Shown in pieces: positions 54,339 through 64,000 of a DNA stretch of 64,000 nucleotides. Made by a program: the position numbers and the translations under genes. The stretch spans positions 1,178,001-1,242,000 of the forward strand of contig NZ_CP113068.1 of NCBI RefSeq assembly GCF_026625885.1. The letters run 5' to 3'. Every line of letters starts with the position of its first letter. Positions within the stretch are counted from its first letter, which is position 1. Origin of the DNA: Roseateles sp. SL47 (lineage in GTDB: Bacteria; Pseudomonadota; Gammaproteobacteria; Burkholderiales; Burkholderiaceae_C). Under the pieces are notes generated by a model. The model did not search any database, was not told where the DNA came from, and saw only the letters and a list, made by a program, of their open reading frames with translations.

Positions 54339-55601
54339 TCAGCTACCTCGTGTGATCGGCATGTCCACGCCGCTGCTGGGCAGCTTCATGTGGCGCGCCA
54401 GTTCCAGTTTGGCCAGCGAATTGCGGTGCACCTCATCCGGGCCATCGGCGAAGCGCAGCGTCCGTTGGCCGGCCCACATGTAGGCCAGCGGCGTGTCCTG
54501 GCTGACACCCATGCCGCCGTAGACCTGCATGGCCCAGTCGATGACCTTCAGCGCCATGCTGGGGGCGACGATCTTGATCATCGCAATCTCGGCCTTGGCC
54601 ACCTTGTTGCCCACCGTGTCCATCATGTAGGCCGCCTTGAGCGTCAGCAGGCGGGCCTGCTCGATGCTGCAGCGGGCCTCGGCGATGCGCTCCTGGGTGA
54701 CCGTCTGCTGGGCGATGGTCTTGCCGAAGGCGGTGCGCGCAATCGCCCGCTGGCACATCAGCTCCAGCGCCCGCTCGGCTGCGCCAATGGACCGCATGCA
54801 GTGGTGGATGCGGCCCGGCCCCAGGCGGCCCTGCGCGATCTCGAAACCTCGGCCTTCGCCCAACAGGATGTTGTCCACCGGGACACGCACATTCCGAAGT
54901 TCGATCTCCATGTGCCCATGCGGCGCATCGTCATAACCGAACACGCTCAGATGGCGCTTCACCGTGATCCCCGGGGTGTCTGCCGGCACCAGCACCATCG
55001 ACTGCTGTTCATGCCGACCCGCTTCCGGGTTGGTCTTGCCCATGACGATGTAGAGCGCACAGCGCGGATCACCCGCTCCGGACGACCACCACTTGGTGCC
55101 ATTGATGACGTAGTGGTCCCCATCGCGGTCGATGCGGCACTGGATGTTGGTGGCGTCGGACGAGGCCACGTCCGGCTCCGTCATCAGGAAGGCGGAACGG
55201 ATCTCGCCCCGCAGCAGCGGTTCCAGCCAGCGGTCCTTCAGCCCTTCGGTCGCGTAACGCTCCAGGGTTTCCATGTTGCCGGTGTCCGGCGCCGAGCAGT
55301 TGAACACCTCCGGCGCCCAATACACCCGCCCCATGATCTCGCACAGCGGCGCATATTCCAGGTTGGACAGGCCCTCCGGGGCCCGGGCCGACCGGGGCAG
55401 GAACAGGTTCCACAAGCCGGCCGCGCGGGCCTTGGGTTTGAGTTCCTCGATCACGCGGGTGGGCACCCAGGCATTGCCGGCCCGGCGGTTGGTGTCCACT
55501 TCCTCGTGATAACGCTTTTCGCTCGGGTAGATGTGCTGGTCAAAAAACGCCAGCAGGCGTTCCCGCAACTGCTCAACTTTGGGGCTGTAGTCGAAATTCA
55601 T
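54339..55601 (-). CDS. Acyl-CoA dehydrogenase family protein
   Basis: 420 aa with a clear GGGAGG ribosome site before ATG 55601. [20 protein letters not shown] and [18 protein letters not shown] are ACAD FAD/substrate motifs. [20 protein letters not shown] and [20 protein letters not shown] lie in the C-terminal helical domain. The sequence fits the ACAD10/11-like subgroup. The electron acceptor would be ETF. A histidine phosphatase-family gene lies directly upstream on the same strand (23-bp gap). Confidence 0.93.
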   Translation of the reverse strand: MNFDYSPKVEQLRERLLAFFDQHIYPSEKRYHEEVDTNRRAGNAWVPTRVIEELKPKARAAGLWNLFLPRSARAPEGLSNLEYAPLCEIMGRVYWAPEVFNCSAPDTGNMETLERYATEGLKDRWLEPLLRGEIRSAFLMTEPDVASSDATNIQCRIDRDGDHYVINGTKWWSSGAGDPRCALYIVMGKTNPEAGRHEQQSMVLVPADTPGITVKRHLSVFGYDDAPHGHMEIELRNVRVPVDNILLGEGRGFEIAQGRLGPGRIHHCMRSIGAAERALELMCQRAIARTAFGKTIAQQTVTQERIAEARCSIEQARLLTLKAAYMMDTVGNKVAKAEIAMIKIVAPSMALKVIDWAMQVYGGMGVSQDTPLAYMWAGQRTLRFADGPDEVHRNSLAKLELARHMKLPSSGVDMPITRGS

Positions 55602-55624
55602 GGATCCTCCCGAAGGCAGGGCGC

Positions 55625-56380
55625 TCAGGCGCGCTGTTGACGGTAGCGCAGGTACTGGGCAAACAGCGCTTCCATGGTGGTGGACCGCTCATCCGCATGC
55701 AGCGGATGCAACGGAGCGAAATTGCTGACACGCAGCAGCCAGTCCGCCGGGCCTTCGCCCATGTCCAGGACATTGATGCAGGCGGGTGACTGCACCCAAC
55801 TGCCCAGCATCAACCGCTGGCCGCCGCTGACGGCATGAGAGAGCAGCGCGGCATTCACCACGCCATGCAGCACCAGCAGCGCACAGTCCCAATCCGGATC
55901 GGCGCGCAGGCGGGCGACCCCACCCAGCACCCGGTCCAGCAGTTCGCCGACGCTTTCGCCGTTGAGAAAACGCTGCTGCTCGGCCACCGGGCTGCGTTGC
56001 AGGCCGGTGAAGGCCGCGATCAGGTCGGCATCGGCAATCTCACCCAGGCGCCCGCCGCGGATCTCCTGCCATTCCGGCCAGACCTGGGCTTGAAGTTGGG
56101 AAAGACCGGCGTGCTTCAGCACCAGGTCCGCCGTCTGGACCGTGCGGGGCAGGCCGGACACGATGACGCGATCAAAACGGACATTGGCCGAAGCAAAGGC
56201 CTGCCCGGCCGCACACGCCTGCGCCACACCTTCGGCATTGAGCTGCACCTGTTCCGGCAGGACCGGGCGTCCGGTGGCGCCATCGAAATACGTGACCGCC
56301 CCGTGGCGCATCAGGTAGATGCGGCGGCGGTTCGGGCTGCGGGGCAACATGTCCAACATAGTTGGGGCAGTGTGGCGCAT
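55625..56380 (-). CDS. Histidine phosphatase family protein (phosphoglycerate mutase-like)
   Basis: Up to 251 aa; the true start may be ATG 56350 ([10 protein letters not shown]). The RHG catalytic motif is in [15 protein letters not shown] second His is in [40 protein letters not shown] is the phosphate-binding segment. The substrate is unknown. It is in the same direction as the acyl-CoA dehydrogenase and close to it, so the two may be cotranscribed. Confidence 0.88.
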   Translation of the reverse strand: MRHTAPTMLDMLPRSPNRRRIYLMRHGAVTYFDGATGRPVLPEQVQLNAEGVAQACAAGQAFASANVRFDRVIVSGLPRTVQTADLVLKHAGLSQLQAQVWPEWQEIRGGRLGEIADADLIAAFTGLQRSPVAEQQRFLNGESVGELLDRVLGGVARLRADPDWDCALLVLHGVVNAALLSHAVSGGQRLMLGSWVQSPACINVLDMGEGPADWLLRVSNFAPLHPLHADERSTTMEALFAQYLRYRQQRA

Positions 56381-56530
56381 TGCCGGGCCCGTTTCTGTCG
56401 CGCAGGCGGCAACCCGGAGCGCTGAACGGGGATTCCGCCGTGGGACACGTCACGGACGCACGGTGCTGCCGCGCCGCGCCACCGTGGGCAGTGACGCCTG
56501 CGTGACAGACGCCCAAGTGCCGAACGCCGC

Positions 56531-58528
56531 TCAGCCCACCAGCAGCCCGTGTTCCGCGCGGGCGAGGGCTTCGGGCGTCCCGGAGATCACCAGAGTGTCC
56601 CCGCTGCGCAGCACCAGGTTGTTGTCGGCATTGAGCACCGAGCCATTGCTGCGTTTCACTGAAATGACGGTCACGCCCCAGCCCGCCGTGGCAATCTCGC
56701 CCAGCGGACGCCCATGCAGCGCACTGGCGGAGGGCAGCGAGATGGACTGCAGCCGGGCCTGGTCCCGGTCTTCGCCCGTGTCGTCGTCCAGCCCGTGGAA
56801 GTAGCCGCGCAGCAGGCCATAGCGTCGGTCCCGTGCGTCGCGGGCAATGCGCAGCACCCGCCGCATCGGCACGCCCACCAGCGCCAGCGCATGGCTGGCC
56901 AGCATCAGCGAGCCTTCAATCGCCTCCGGCACCACCTCGGTGGCTCCGGCGGCGCGCAGCTTTTCCAGGTCGGTGTCGTCGATGGTGCGTACCACCACCG
57001 GTACCTGCGGCGCATGGCTGCGCACTTCATGCAGCACCTTCAAGGCGGACGGGGTGTCGTGATAGCTGATGACCAACGCGCTGGCCCGCGAGAGGCCGGC
57101 CGCGATGAGGCTGGGCAAGCGCGCCGCATCGCCGAACACCACGCTCTGACCCGCGGCGGCGGCCTGCCGCACCCGGTCCGGGTCCAGGTCCAGCGCCATG
57201 TAGGGAATGTTTTCAGCTTCCAGCAATCGGGCCAGGTTCTGGCCGCTGCGCCCGTAGCCGCAGATGATGACGTGGGCGTCGGTCTTGATGGCTTTTTTGG
57301 CAATGCTGGTCAGTTGCACCGACTGCAGCAGCCAGTCGCTGGCCGACAGCTTCATGACGATACGGTCGCTGTATTCGATCAGCAGCGGCGTCATCAGCAT
57401 GGACATCACCATGGCCGCCAGCACCGGGCTGACCCACTGCGCGGCAATCAGGTTGTGCTGGGCGCCCAGCGTCAGCAGCACAAAGCCGAATTCACCCGCC
57501 TGCGCCAGATACAAGCCGGTGCGCAGCGCGGCGCCGGTGGGGGCGCGGAACAGCTTGGCCAGGCCGGCCACCAGCACGAATTTGGCCAAGGTGGGCACCA
57601 GCGTCAGCACGATCACCAGCGGCCATTGATAGACCAGCGTCTGCCAGTCCAGCCGCATGCCGATGGTGATGAAGAACAGGCCCAGCAGCACATCGTGGAA
57701 GGGGCGTATGTCGGTTTCCACCTGATGGCGGTATTCGGTTTCCGCGATCAGCATGCCCGCCACAAACGCGCCCAGCGCCAGCGACAGGCCGGCACGCTCG
57801 GTCAGCCAGGCCAGGCCCAGCGTGACGAGCAGCAGGTTGAGCATGAAGAGCTCCTGGCTCTTGCGCCGCGCCACCAGGGTGAGCCAGCGCCGCATCACAT
57901 GCTGCCCGCCCGTGAGCAACAGGGCCAGCAGGGCCACCGCCTTGAGGCCCGCCCAGCCGAGTGACTGGGCCATGGCGGTGCCGCTGCCGCCCAGGGCCGG
58001 GATCAGCACCAGCAGCGGCACGACCGCCAGGTCCTGGAAGAGCAGCACGCCGATCACGCGTCGCCCATGTTCACTTTCCAGTTCCAGCCGTTCCGCCATC
58101 AGCTTCACCACAATGGCGGTGGAACTCATGGCCATGGCGGCCCCCAGCACCAGCGCGCCCTGCCAGCTCAGGTCCCAGTGGTGGCCCGCCACAGCGAAGG
58201 CCCAGACCAGGAACCAGTGACCCAGCATGGTGCCGCCCACGGTGATGACCACCTGCAGCAAGCCCAGCCCGAACACCAGCGAGCGCATGCTGTGCAGCTT
58301 GGGCAGGTTGAATTCCAGCCCGATGGCAAACATCAGGAAGACCACGCCGAACTCGGCCAGGTGCTGCACGCCAGTCACATCACTGGCCAGCGACAGCGCA
58401 TTGGGGCCGATCACCACCCCCACCACGAGATAACCGAGGATGGGGGGCAGCTTGAGCGAACGGCAGACCACCACGCCCAGGACAGCGGCGATGAGGTAGA
58501 CGAGGGTCAGATCCAGGGCGGTGAACAT
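56531..58528 (-). CDS. CPA2-family cation:proton antiporter with TrkA-N and TrkA-C domains (KefC/YbaL-like)
   Basis: 665 aa from ATG 58528 ([20 protein letters not shown]). About twelve membrane helices make the antiporter domain, including [20 protein letters not shown] and [20 protein letters not shown]. Residues about 415-540 form an RCK/TrkA-N NAD-binding domain: [21 protein letters not shown] TrkA-C domain follows ([20 protein letters not shown]). Such proteins exchange K+ or Na+ for protons and respond to NAD(H) or thiol stress. Divergent from gdhA. Confidence 0.94.
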   Translation of the reverse strand: MFTALDLTLVYLIAAVLGVVVCRSLKLPPILGYLVVGVVIGPNALSLASDVTGVQHLAEFGVVFLMFAIGLEFNLPKLHSMRSLVFGLGLLQVVITVGGTMLGHWFLVWAFAVAGHHWDLSWQGALVLGAAMAMSSTAIVVKLMAERLELESEHGRRVIGVLLFQDLAVVPLLVLIPALGGSGTAMAQSLGWAGLKAVALLALLLTGGQHVMRRWLTLVARRKSQELFMLNLLLVTLGLAWLTERAGLSLALGAFVAGMLIAETEYRHQVETDIRPFHDVLLGLFFITIGMRLDWQTLVYQWPLVIVLTLVPTLAKFVLVAGLAKLFRAPTGAALRTGLYLAQAGEFGFVLLTLGAQHNLIAAQWVSPVLAAMVMSMLMTPLLIEYSDRIVMKLSASDWLLQSVQLTSIAKKAIKTDAHVIICGYGRSGQNLARLLEAENIPYMALDLDPDRVRQAAAAGQSVVFGDAARLPSLIAAGLSRASALVISYHDTPSALKVLHEVRSHAPQVPVVVRTIDDTDLEKLRAAGATEVVPEAIEGSLMLASHALALVGVPMRRVLRIARDARDRRYGLLRGYFHGLDDDTGEDRDQARLQSISLPSASALHGRPLGEIATAGWGVTVISVKRSNGSVLNADNNLVLRSGDTLVISGTPEALARAEHGLLVG

Positions 58529-58848
58529 GCACCCGATGGTACTGGGCGCCTTGGCAAGCTCGTCCGCAAATCGGCAAGGTTTCACGCTGGATCGCCCTCT
58601 GTGGGCGCGCGGGTGTGGCGCACGTCGCCTCCAGCCGACACCATGACGGAGGTTCTGCCTGCGCGTCCCCCCTTCCGGATGCCTGGTTCACCCCCCGCTG
58701 GAGACTGGCGTTCGTCACGTCGCAGCGGCAAACTTGTGGGCTTATGCATCGGGCGCATGCCCGCATGTGCAAGCGGCTTTGCCGGACGTGGCGAACCGGT
58801 GAGGCTTCAGGGTACCGTTCGCGCCACCGAAAAGTTACGGAGCATTTC

Positions 58849-60120
58849 ATGCCCAATCTGTCTTTCGTTTCTCCCACGCGCAACAGTCCCTGGGGTACGT
58901 ATCTGTCCCAGATCGACGCCGTCGAGCCCTACCTGGGCAAGCTGGCCCGCTGGGTGGAAACGCTGCGTCGCCCCAAGCGCGCGCTGATCGTGGACATCCC
59001 CATCGAACTGGACAACGGCACCATCACCCACTTCGAGGGCTACCGTGTGCAGCACAGCCTCACCCGCGGTCCCGGCAAGGGCGGCGTGCGTTACCACCCG
59101 GATGTCACGCTGGAAGAAGTGATGGCCCTGTCGGCCTGGATGACGGTCAAGAACGCTGCGGTGAACCTGCCCTATGGCGGCGCCAAGGGCGGTATTCGCC
59201 TGGATCCCAAGCTGCTGTCGCTCAAGGAACTGGAGAAGGTGACCCGCCGCTACACCAGCGAGATCGGCATCATCATCGGCCCGACGCAGGACATCCCGGC
59301 CCCTGACGTGAACACCAACGGCCAGATCATGGCCTGGATGATGGACACGTATTCGATGAACGTCGGCGCCACCGCGACCGGCGTGGTCACCGGCAAGCCG
59401 ATCCCGCTGGGCGGTTCGTTGGGCCGCGTGGCCGCGACCGGCCGCGGCGTGTTCGTGGTGGGGCGTGAAGCCATGCGCCGCCTGGGCGTGGAGATGGACG
59501 GCGCCCGCGTGGCCGTGCAGGGCTTCGGCAATGTGGGCTCGGTGGCCGCCAAGATGTTTGCCGCCAATGGCGCCAAGGTCGTGGCCGTGCAAGACCACAC
59601 GGGCACCATCCTGAACGAGCAGGGCCTGGACATGACCAGCCTGCTGGACCACGTGGCCCAGACCGGCGGCGTGGGCGGCTTCAAGGGCGCGGACCGTATC
59701 GAGAACGAGCAGTTCTGGGATGTGAAGTCCGACGTGCTGATTCCGGCTGCGCTGGAAGGTCAGATCACCGCCGAGCGCGCCAAGCGCGTCCAGACCCGTG
59801 TGGTGCTGGAAGGCGCCAACGGCCCGACGACGCCGGATGGCGACGCCGTGCTGGCGGACCGCGGCATCATCGTGGTGCCGGACGTGATTGCCAATGCCGG
59901 TGGCGTGACGGTGTCCTACTTCGAATGGGTGCAGGACTTCTCGTCCTTCTTCTGGACGGAAGACGAGATCAATGTGCGTCTGGACAAGATCCTGATCGGT
60001 GCCTTCAAGGGCATCTGGGAGACGTCCGAACAGCACAAGATCCCGCTGCGGACGGCCGCCTTCACGGTGGCCTGCACACGCGTGCTGCAAGCCCGCGAAG
60101 AGCGGGGACTGTATCCTTGA
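58849..60120 (+). CDS. gdhA: Glutamate dehydrogenase (Glu/Leu/Phe/Val family)
   Basis: 423 aa from ATG 58849 ([20 protein letters not shown]). The substrate domain has [20 protein letters not shown] and [20 protein letters not shown], with the catalytic Lys in the latter. [20 protein letters not shown] and the dinucleotide-binding [20 protein letters not shown] follow. It oxidises glutamate to 2-oxoglutarate and ammonia. A 263-bp region lies between it and the antiporter. A terminator follows at 60258-60283. Confidence 0.95.
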   Translation: MPNLSFVSPTRNSPWGTYLSQIDAVEPYLGKLARWVETLRRPKRALIVDIPIELDNGTITHFEGYRVQHSLTRGPGKGGVRYHPDVTLEEVMALSAWMTVKNAAVNLPYGGAKGGIRLDPKLLSLKELEKVTRRYTSEIGIIIGPTQDIPAPDVNTNGQIMAWMMDTYSMNVGATATGVVTGKPIPLGGSLGRVAATGRGVFVVGREAMRRLGVEMDGARVAVQGFGNVGSVAAKMFAANGAKVVAVQDHTGTILNEQGLDMTSLLDHVAQTGGVGGFKGADRIENEQFWDVKSDVLIPAALEGQITAERAKRVQTRVVLEGANGPTTPDGDAVLADRGIIVVPDVIANAGGVTVSYFEWVQDFSSFFWTEDEINVRLDKILIGAFKGIWETSEQHKIPLRTAAFTVACTRVLQAREERGLYP

Positions 60121-60257
60121 CTCTCCCCCCTACCGCCTGACGGCGGCCCCCCCACCGGGGGGCGAGCCCGATGGACCGGCGGAGCCGGATCCATGGGCTC
60201 CGCTGGAGGGGCCCGGCCCGTGGGGCGGGCTGGCTGGGGCCTGGGTGGATGAGAAAG

Positions 60258-60283
60258 AAGGGCTTCCTTGGGGAGCCCTTTTT
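60258..60283 (+). terminator. Rho-independent terminator after gdhA
   Basis: AAGGGCT pairs with AGCCCTT across nine bases and ends in a T tract. The stretch 60121-60257 before it is very GC-rich with overlapping palindromes (such as CGGATCC-ATGGGCTCCG) and no gene. Confidence 0.85.
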
Positions 60284-60286
60284 GAT

Positions 60287-60664
60287 TTATGAGAGGTGGA
60301 TGGGGTGGGGGGGACGGGTCCAGGTGGCGGGCAGGCCGTCGAGGACCTTGGCAGGGTCGAGGCTGCGCAGGGGAACGGTTGGGTCGGCAGGGATGCGGTT
60401 TTGCGCCATCAGGGCCATGTAGCGAAGGGCGGAGACACGCAAAAATGATGAGAAGTTGCCGACCGCGCCCCGCGCTTGCACCAGTTCGTCGTACAGCCGC
60501 GTGATGAGCTGCGTGACCGACAGACCATCACGGGCCGCAATCTCTTCCAGCACCTCCCAATGAAGGTTCTCAAGACGGATGCTGGTGACCACACCATGCA
60601 GACGAACAGAACGGGTGCGGGATTCGTAACTCTGCGGATCCGCGCTGATGAAGACCTGACACAT
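60287..60664 (-). CDS. Ribbon-helix-helix domain protein
   Basis: 125 aa. SVRLHGVVTSIRLENLHWEV, then LEEIAARDGLSVTQLITRLY and NFSSFLRVSALRYMALM, match the RHH_4-type domain: a beta strand with TSIRLE followed by two helices. Such proteins bind DNA as dimers; targets are unknown. It is convergent with gdhA. No toxin gene is adjacent, so an antitoxin role is not supported. Confidence 0.83.
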   Translation of the reverse strand: MCQVFISADPQSYESRTRSVRLHGVVTSIRLENLHWEVLEEIAARDGLSVTQLITRLYDELVQARGAVGNFSSFLRVSALRYMALMAQNRIPADPTVPLRSLDPAKVLDGLPATWTRPPHPIHLS

Positions 60665-60728
60665 GGGAACCCCCGTGGCTGCATGGCGGCCCAGCTGCCG
60701 CTGCAGCCATTGTGCGCGCCACCCGGAA

Positions 60729-61307
60729 TCAGGTCGAGATGCGGGTGCCCAGCACCACCAGGAACTGGGCGATCCAGGCCGGGTGCGCCGGCCAGGCGGG
60801 TGCCGTCACCAGCGTGCCGTCCGTGACCGCCTGGTCCACCGGAATGTCGGCGTAACTGGCACCGGCCAGTTCCACCTCCGCCGCACAGGCCGGATAGGCC
60901 GACACCCGCTTGCCGCGGATCACACCCGCCGCCGCCAGCAGCTGGGCACCGTGGCAGATGGCTGCGATCGGCTTGCCCGCCTGCGAGAAGTGCTGCACCA
61001 GGGGCAGCACGCCCGGCAGCGTCCGCAGGTATTCCGGCGCACGGCCCCCGGGAATCACCAGACCGTCGTAGCTCTTGGCATCGACGTCGTCAAAGGTGGC
61101 ATTCAGAGTGAATCGGTGCCCCGGCTTTTCCGAGTAGGTCTGCGCACCCTCGAAGTCGTGGATCGCCGTCAGGACATGGTCCCCAGCCTTTTTGCCAGGG
61201 CACACCGCATGCACCTGGTGGCCGACCGCCAGCAAGGCCTGGAACGGCACCATGATCTCGTAGTCCTCGACATAGTCGCCAGCCAGCAATAGAAGCTTCT
61301 TGCCCAT
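60729..61307 (-). CDS. DJ-1/PfpI family protein
   Basis: 192 aa from ATG 61307 with GGAGA upstream. [20 protein letters not shown] opens the class I glutamine-amidotransferase-like fold. [20 protein letters not shown] and the nucleophile elbow [19 protein letters not shown] (Cys-His) are intact. Family members are deglycases, chaperones or proteases, so the specific activity is uncertain. Confidence 0.92.
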   Translation of the reverse strand: MGKKLLLLAGDYVEDYEIMVPFQALLAVGHQVHAVCPGKKAGDHVLTAIHDFEGAQTYSEKPGHRFTLNATFDDVDAKSYDGLVIPGGRAPEYLRTLPGVLPLVQHFSQAGKPIAAICHGAQLLAAAGVIRGKRVSAYPACAAEVELAGASYADIPVDQAVTDGTLVTAPAWPAHPAWIAQFLVVLGTRIST

Positions 61308-61376
61308 GGGATGTCTCCAGAATCGAAAGGGAAGTCCGATTCTGGGAAGCAAGCGACCACGGTGGGTAGTAGCGGG

Positions 61377-62201
61377 TTACGTCGGGTCCGGCGATGTCGG
61401 GGCCGTGAAGGTCCGATCCGCTTGCTGCCGCTGCACGCTTATCGACCAGGCCCGGCGGCCCAGGCCGACCCATCCACCGTTCGCCAACCCCACCGTCACC
61501 GCCCAGCAGATCCAGGCCGTCCACAGGGTGTGGCTGGGGTAGTGCGCGCCGCGCGCCATCTGGGCCATCCCATAGCAGAAGCCCAGGATCAGCACCCCCA
61601 TCAGCGCCATGCCCGCCTGGCGCGGATAGGCCCGGCGCAGCATGAAGAACAGGCTGAAGAAGGCAAAGGCCGAGCTGGCATGGCCCGACGGGAAGCAGTG
61701 CCCCGGGCCGCCGTCCGCAACGCCCAGCCGCCAGTGGGAGATGTAGCGGGCCGTGCCGCCGAATTCGGCCAGGTCCCAGGGGCAACTGGTGGTGCTGCCC
61801 TGCTTGATCAAGGGAATGAGGATGAGGCAGACCGCCGTGGTGGCAACCGCGAGCCACCGCTCCCGGCGGCTCAGCCCCGGCCACAGCGGACGCACCGCAT
61901 TGACCAGCAGCATCACCACCAGCCCGGTGGCCAGCCACCGGCCGCCCTGGTGCATCACGCCGGACGTCAACCAATGGTTGCGCCAGGTAAAGCCCTGGGC
62001 ATCTCCAAACCATCGCACCACCGCCAGGTCCAGCCCCAGCCCGTCCCAGGCCAGCACCGCCAGCAGCCCCAGCAGCACCGTCCAGGTGCCGCCCGAGAGT
62101 CGCGGGAGCCACCGGGGGCCCGCCAGCGTGGTGGTGGCCGCATGCAGGGAGGGGGAGGTCGCGGTTGGGTCCGACAATTCGGTCAGGAGGATCGGCTTCA
62201 T
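61377..62201 (-). CDS. PAP2-family membrane phosphatase
   Basis: 274 aa from ATG 62201. About six membrane helices. The three acid-phosphatase motifs are present: KQGSTTSCPWDLAEFGG (motif 1 variant), CFPSGHASSAFAFF (motif 2), and ARGAHYPSHTLWTAWICW (motif 3 with the catalytic His). PAP2 enzymes remove phosphate from lipid A, phosphatidylglycerol phosphate or undecaprenyl pyrophosphate at the periplasmic face. It is divergent from an OmpR-type regulator with a four-copy direct-repeat box between them, so it is probably under that system's control. Confidence 0.88.
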   Translation of the reverse strand: MKPILLTELSDPTATSPSLHAATTTLAGPRWLPRLSGGTWTVLLGLLAVLAWDGLGLDLAVVRWFGDAQGFTWRNHWLTSGVMHQGGRWLATGLVVMLLVNAVRPLWPGLSRRERWLAVATTAVCLILIPLIKQGSTTSCPWDLAEFGGTARYISHWRLGVADGGPGHCFPSGHASSAFAFFSLFFMLRRAYPRQAGMALMGVLILGFCYGMAQMARGAHYPSHTLWTAWICWAVTVGLANGGWVGLGRRAWSISVQRQQADRTFTAPTSPDPT

Positions 62202-62226
62202 GGCGACATGAGTGGGCGCGTCCCCG

Positions 62227-62265
62227 CTGAAGCGTTCCTGAAGTGAACCTGAAGTCTTGCTGAAG
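62227..62265. promoter_or_regulatory. Four 11-bp-spaced CTGAAG direct repeats, probable response-regulator box
   Basis: CTGAAG begins at 62227, 62238, 62249 and 62260, each separated by exactly 5 bp (CGTTC, TGAAC, TCTTG). On the opposite strand this is CTTCAG-N5 repeated, the architecture of PmrA/OmpR-family tandem half-sites. It begins 26 bp upstream of the PAP2 start and ends 144 bp before the response regulator start. Confidence 0.75.
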
Positions 62266-62409
62266 CTGGCCCCCGTTCCGGGGGAAGCGGCCATTGCCGT
62301 GACATCCGCATGGGGCCGATTCGCCGGTCGGACAGGACGGTGGCGCCAGCCTGTTATCGTTTCACCCGAACCGACCGAATCCGATCCGCCCGCGCCCATA
62401 CCTGCCACG

Positions 62410-63063
62410 ATGCGACTGCTCCTGCTCGAAGATGACGAACTGCTGGGCAGTGGCCTGCGTGATTTCCTGGTCTCCGAAGGCCATGAGGTCACCTGGGCCA
62501 CCCGGCTCTCGGACCTGCTGCCCCGTCAGTACGAGGATGCGGAGGCGCTCTTGGTGGACTGGCAACTGCCGGACGGCTCGGGCCTGGACTGGTTGCGGTC
62601 GCTTCGCCAGCGCGGCGTCGCCACCCCGGCCCTGATGCTCACGGCCCGGGACCTGCTCGCCGACCGGCTGCAGGGCCTGGACAGCGGCGCCGATGACTAT
62701 CTGGTCAAGCCCTTTGCGCCGGAGGAACTGGCGGCCCGCTTGCGGGCGGTCAGCCGCCGCCACATGGGGGCCAGCAGTTCCCAGCGCCAATATGGTGACG
62801 TCTGGCTGGACCTGGCCGCCAAGCGGGCACGGCGCGACGGCCTGCCGGTGGAACTCACCGCCCGCGAATGGGCCGTACTGGAAGCCCTGGCCCAGCGGGC
62901 CGGGCGGCTCTACCCCAAACATGAGCTGGAACTGCGCGTGCTCGGCAACGACGCGGAAGTGCAGAGCAATGCCCTGGAAGTGCATGTGTCCAGCCTGCGT
63001 CGCAAGCTGGGCCGCAACCTGATCGAAACGGTACGCGGCATGGGCTACCGGTTGGGCGCATGA
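62410..63063 (+). CDS. OmpR/PmrA-type response regulator
   Basis: 217 aa from ATG 62410. The receiver starts MRLLLLEDDELLGSGLRDFL, with phospho-acceptor Asp in LLVDWQLPDGSG and conserved Lys in DYLVKPFAPEEL. The C-terminal winged helix has VELTAREWAVLEALAQRAGR and VEVHVSSLRRKLG-type sequence, ending RGMGYRLGA. Its stop overlaps the kinase start (ATGA). The short form without insertions and the TARDLLADRLQGLDSGADDY segment fit the PmrA/QseB group. Likely binds the CTGAAG array upstream. Confidence 0.94.
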   Translation: MRLLLLEDDELLGSGLRDFLVSEGHEVTWATRLSDLLPRQYEDAEALLVDWQLPDGSGLDWLRSLRQRGVATPALMLTARDLLADRLQGLDSGADDYLVKPFAPEELAARLRAVSRRHMGASSSQRQYGDVWLDLAAKRARRDGLPVELTAREWAVLEALAQRAGRLYPKHELELRVLGNDAEVQSNALEVHVSSLRRKLGRNLIETVRGMGYRLGA

Positions 63064-64000
63064 GCACCGCGCCGGCCCGCAAACCGTCGATCGCCGGCCG
63101 TCTGGCGCGCCAGCTGCTGCTGATTTCCGTCTTCTGGGCGCTGGTGGCCGGGGTGTCGGTCTGGGTGGTGGTGCAGGAGGAGGTGGACGAGCTGCTGGAC
63201 GAAACGCTGCAGGCCTCGTCCCAGGTGCTGGGCCAGTTGCTGCGCCAGAGCAATGCGCTGCTGACTTCGGAGGTGGCCGACTCTGATGACCTGAGTACCC
63301 ACTTCGCCTGGCAGCTTGTGTCCGCCGAGGGTGAACTGCTGCATCGCTCGCCACTGGCCCCCACCAAGGCCTGGCAGTTGCCCCCCGGTTTCAGCGACTG
63401 GAAGGACGACGGCAGTGATGGGGATGACTGGCGTGTGCATGTCCGCCCCCTCAAATCCGCCGCTGGCTCGGCCTGGCTGATGGTGGCCCAGACCACGGCG
63501 GAGCGGCGCGAGGTGCGCTCCCGCGTCGGCATGGCCAGCGCCTTGTCTGCCCTGCTGGTGGGCAGCCTGTGCATGATCTGGCTGAACCGGCGCGCCCGTC
63601 AGGAGCTGGAGCCGTTGGCCCGCCTGAGCGAGGCCCTGGGGCAGTACGACCCGCTGGACAGCCGCCAGAGCCTGCCGGAGCAGTCCCGGCGGGAGCTGGG
63701 CGACATCCGCTCCGCCGTGCTGGACCTGGGCCAGCGCCTGGCCCAGCGGGTGGCCAATGAACGGGCCTTCAGCGCGCATGCGGCGCATGCCTTGCGCACG
63801 CCGCTGGCCGGCATGGACACCCAGCTGGCCATGGCCCTGCGGGAAGCGCCGGAAGCCCAGCGTGAGCGCCTGCAGCGCACCCGCGAGGCGGCCGACCGTC
63901 TGCGCCGGGTGGTGACGGCGCTGCTGACCTTGTTCCGCAGCGGCATGAGCCTGCAGTGGCAGGCGCTGGATCTGGCCGCGCTGATGGACCACCTGCCGCT
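63060..64000 (+). CDS. Sensor histidine kinase, QseC/PmrB-like (3' end outside window)
   Basis: At least 313 aa. It has a first membrane helix LLLISVFWALVAGVSVWVVV (about 20-40), a periplasmic domain of about 120 residues rich in acidic and Trp residues (WKDDGSDGDDWRVHV), and a second membrane helix near 160-175. A HAMP-like linker and the phospho-acceptor helix FSAHAAHALRTPLAGMDTQL with its H box follow. The ATPase domain is beyond the window. It is coupled by a 4-bp overlap to the response regulator. Confidence 0.9.
   Translation, partial: MSTAPARKPSIAGRLARQLLLISVFWALVAGVSVWVVVQEEVDELLDETLQASSQVLGQLLRQSNALLTSEVADSDDLSTHFAWQLVSAEGELLHRSPLAPTKAWQLPPGFSDWKDDGSDGDDWRVHVRPLKSAAGSAWLMVAQTTAERREVRSRVGMASALSALLVGSLCMIWLNRRARQELEPLARLSEALGQYDPLDSRQSLPEQSRRELGDIRSAVLDLGQRLAQRVANERAFSAHAAHALRTPLAGMDTQLAMALREAPEAQRERLQRTREAADRLRRVVTALLTLFRSGMSLQWQALDLAALMDHLP

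Noticed and set aside
60287..60664. Antitoxin of a toxin-antitoxin pair
   Set aside because: The RHH protein has no adjacent toxin gene; the neighbours are gdhA and a PfpI protein with separate signals.

Overview
This 64 kb window is high-GC chromosomal DNA from a betaproteobacterium of the order Burkholderiales. The evidence is the gyrB-dnaN-dnaA / rpmH-rnpA-yidD-yidC-mnmE replication-origin block, a Bug-family solute-binding protein, an H-NS protein with the KYHDGAGRTWTG-type C-terminus, and many LysR and GntR regulators. A Roseateles/Mitsuaria/Rubrivivax-like bacterium would fit, but genus is inference.

Layout. 0-2.4 kb: a NarL-type two-component pair (regulator cut by the window edge) and a BON-domain lipoprotein. 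2.6-7.1 kb: a 732-aa protein with a degenerate tyrosine-phosphatase-like domain (candidate host-directed effector), an H-NS protein, an FCD-only protein and a full GntR/FCD regulator. 7.1-9.5 kb: rtcBA (RNA ligase and RNA 3'-phosphate cyclase) behind a sigma-54 promoter. 9.8-19.2 kb: a glycosyltransferase, a DUF2145 gene pair, a frameshifted LysR gene, a hydrolase-leuC-leuD operon, and a LysR/EamA divergent pair. 19.4-26 kb: a XamI-like type II restriction-modification system next to a Ro60 (rsr) gene, three tandem Y RNA genes with tRNA-like modules, and rtcR. 26-30 kb: acyltransferase, Bug protein, esterase and a small secreted protein. 30.3-39.8 kb: a mosaic accessory region with a 5'-shortened araC-type gene, remnants of an SH3-like gene, IS30, IS66 and a siderophore-interacting protein, an Eco29kI-like restriction-modification system, a beta-lactamase-fold/LysR divergent pair, and a truncated Tae4 amidase fragment that runs into the gyrB terminator. 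39.9-50.2 kb: the dnaA/oriC housekeeping block. 50.2-64 kb: ordinary chromosomal genes, ending with a PAP2 phosphatase divergent from an OmpR-type two-component system; four exactly 11-bp-spaced CTGAAG direct repeats lie between them.

The strongest integrated story is RNA repair. RtcR (24.45 kb) is a sigma-54 activator. Exact -24/-12 promoters lie upstream of both rsr-Y RNAs and rtcBA, which are about 15 kb apart. Each promoter has the same 11-mer TGGCTAGCTCA 117-120 bp upstream, which is probably the RtcR binding site. The locus therefore looks like a split RtcR regulon joining a Ro60-Y RNA particle with an RNA ligase/cyclase. The three Y RNAs form a graded series: no tRNA arm, a T-arm, and a circularly permuted tRNA-like fold with T, variable and D arms.

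All calls come from reading the sequence and from family knowledge. No database search was run, so family names are recognition calls, and starts were chosen by ribosome binding sites and family length where possible.
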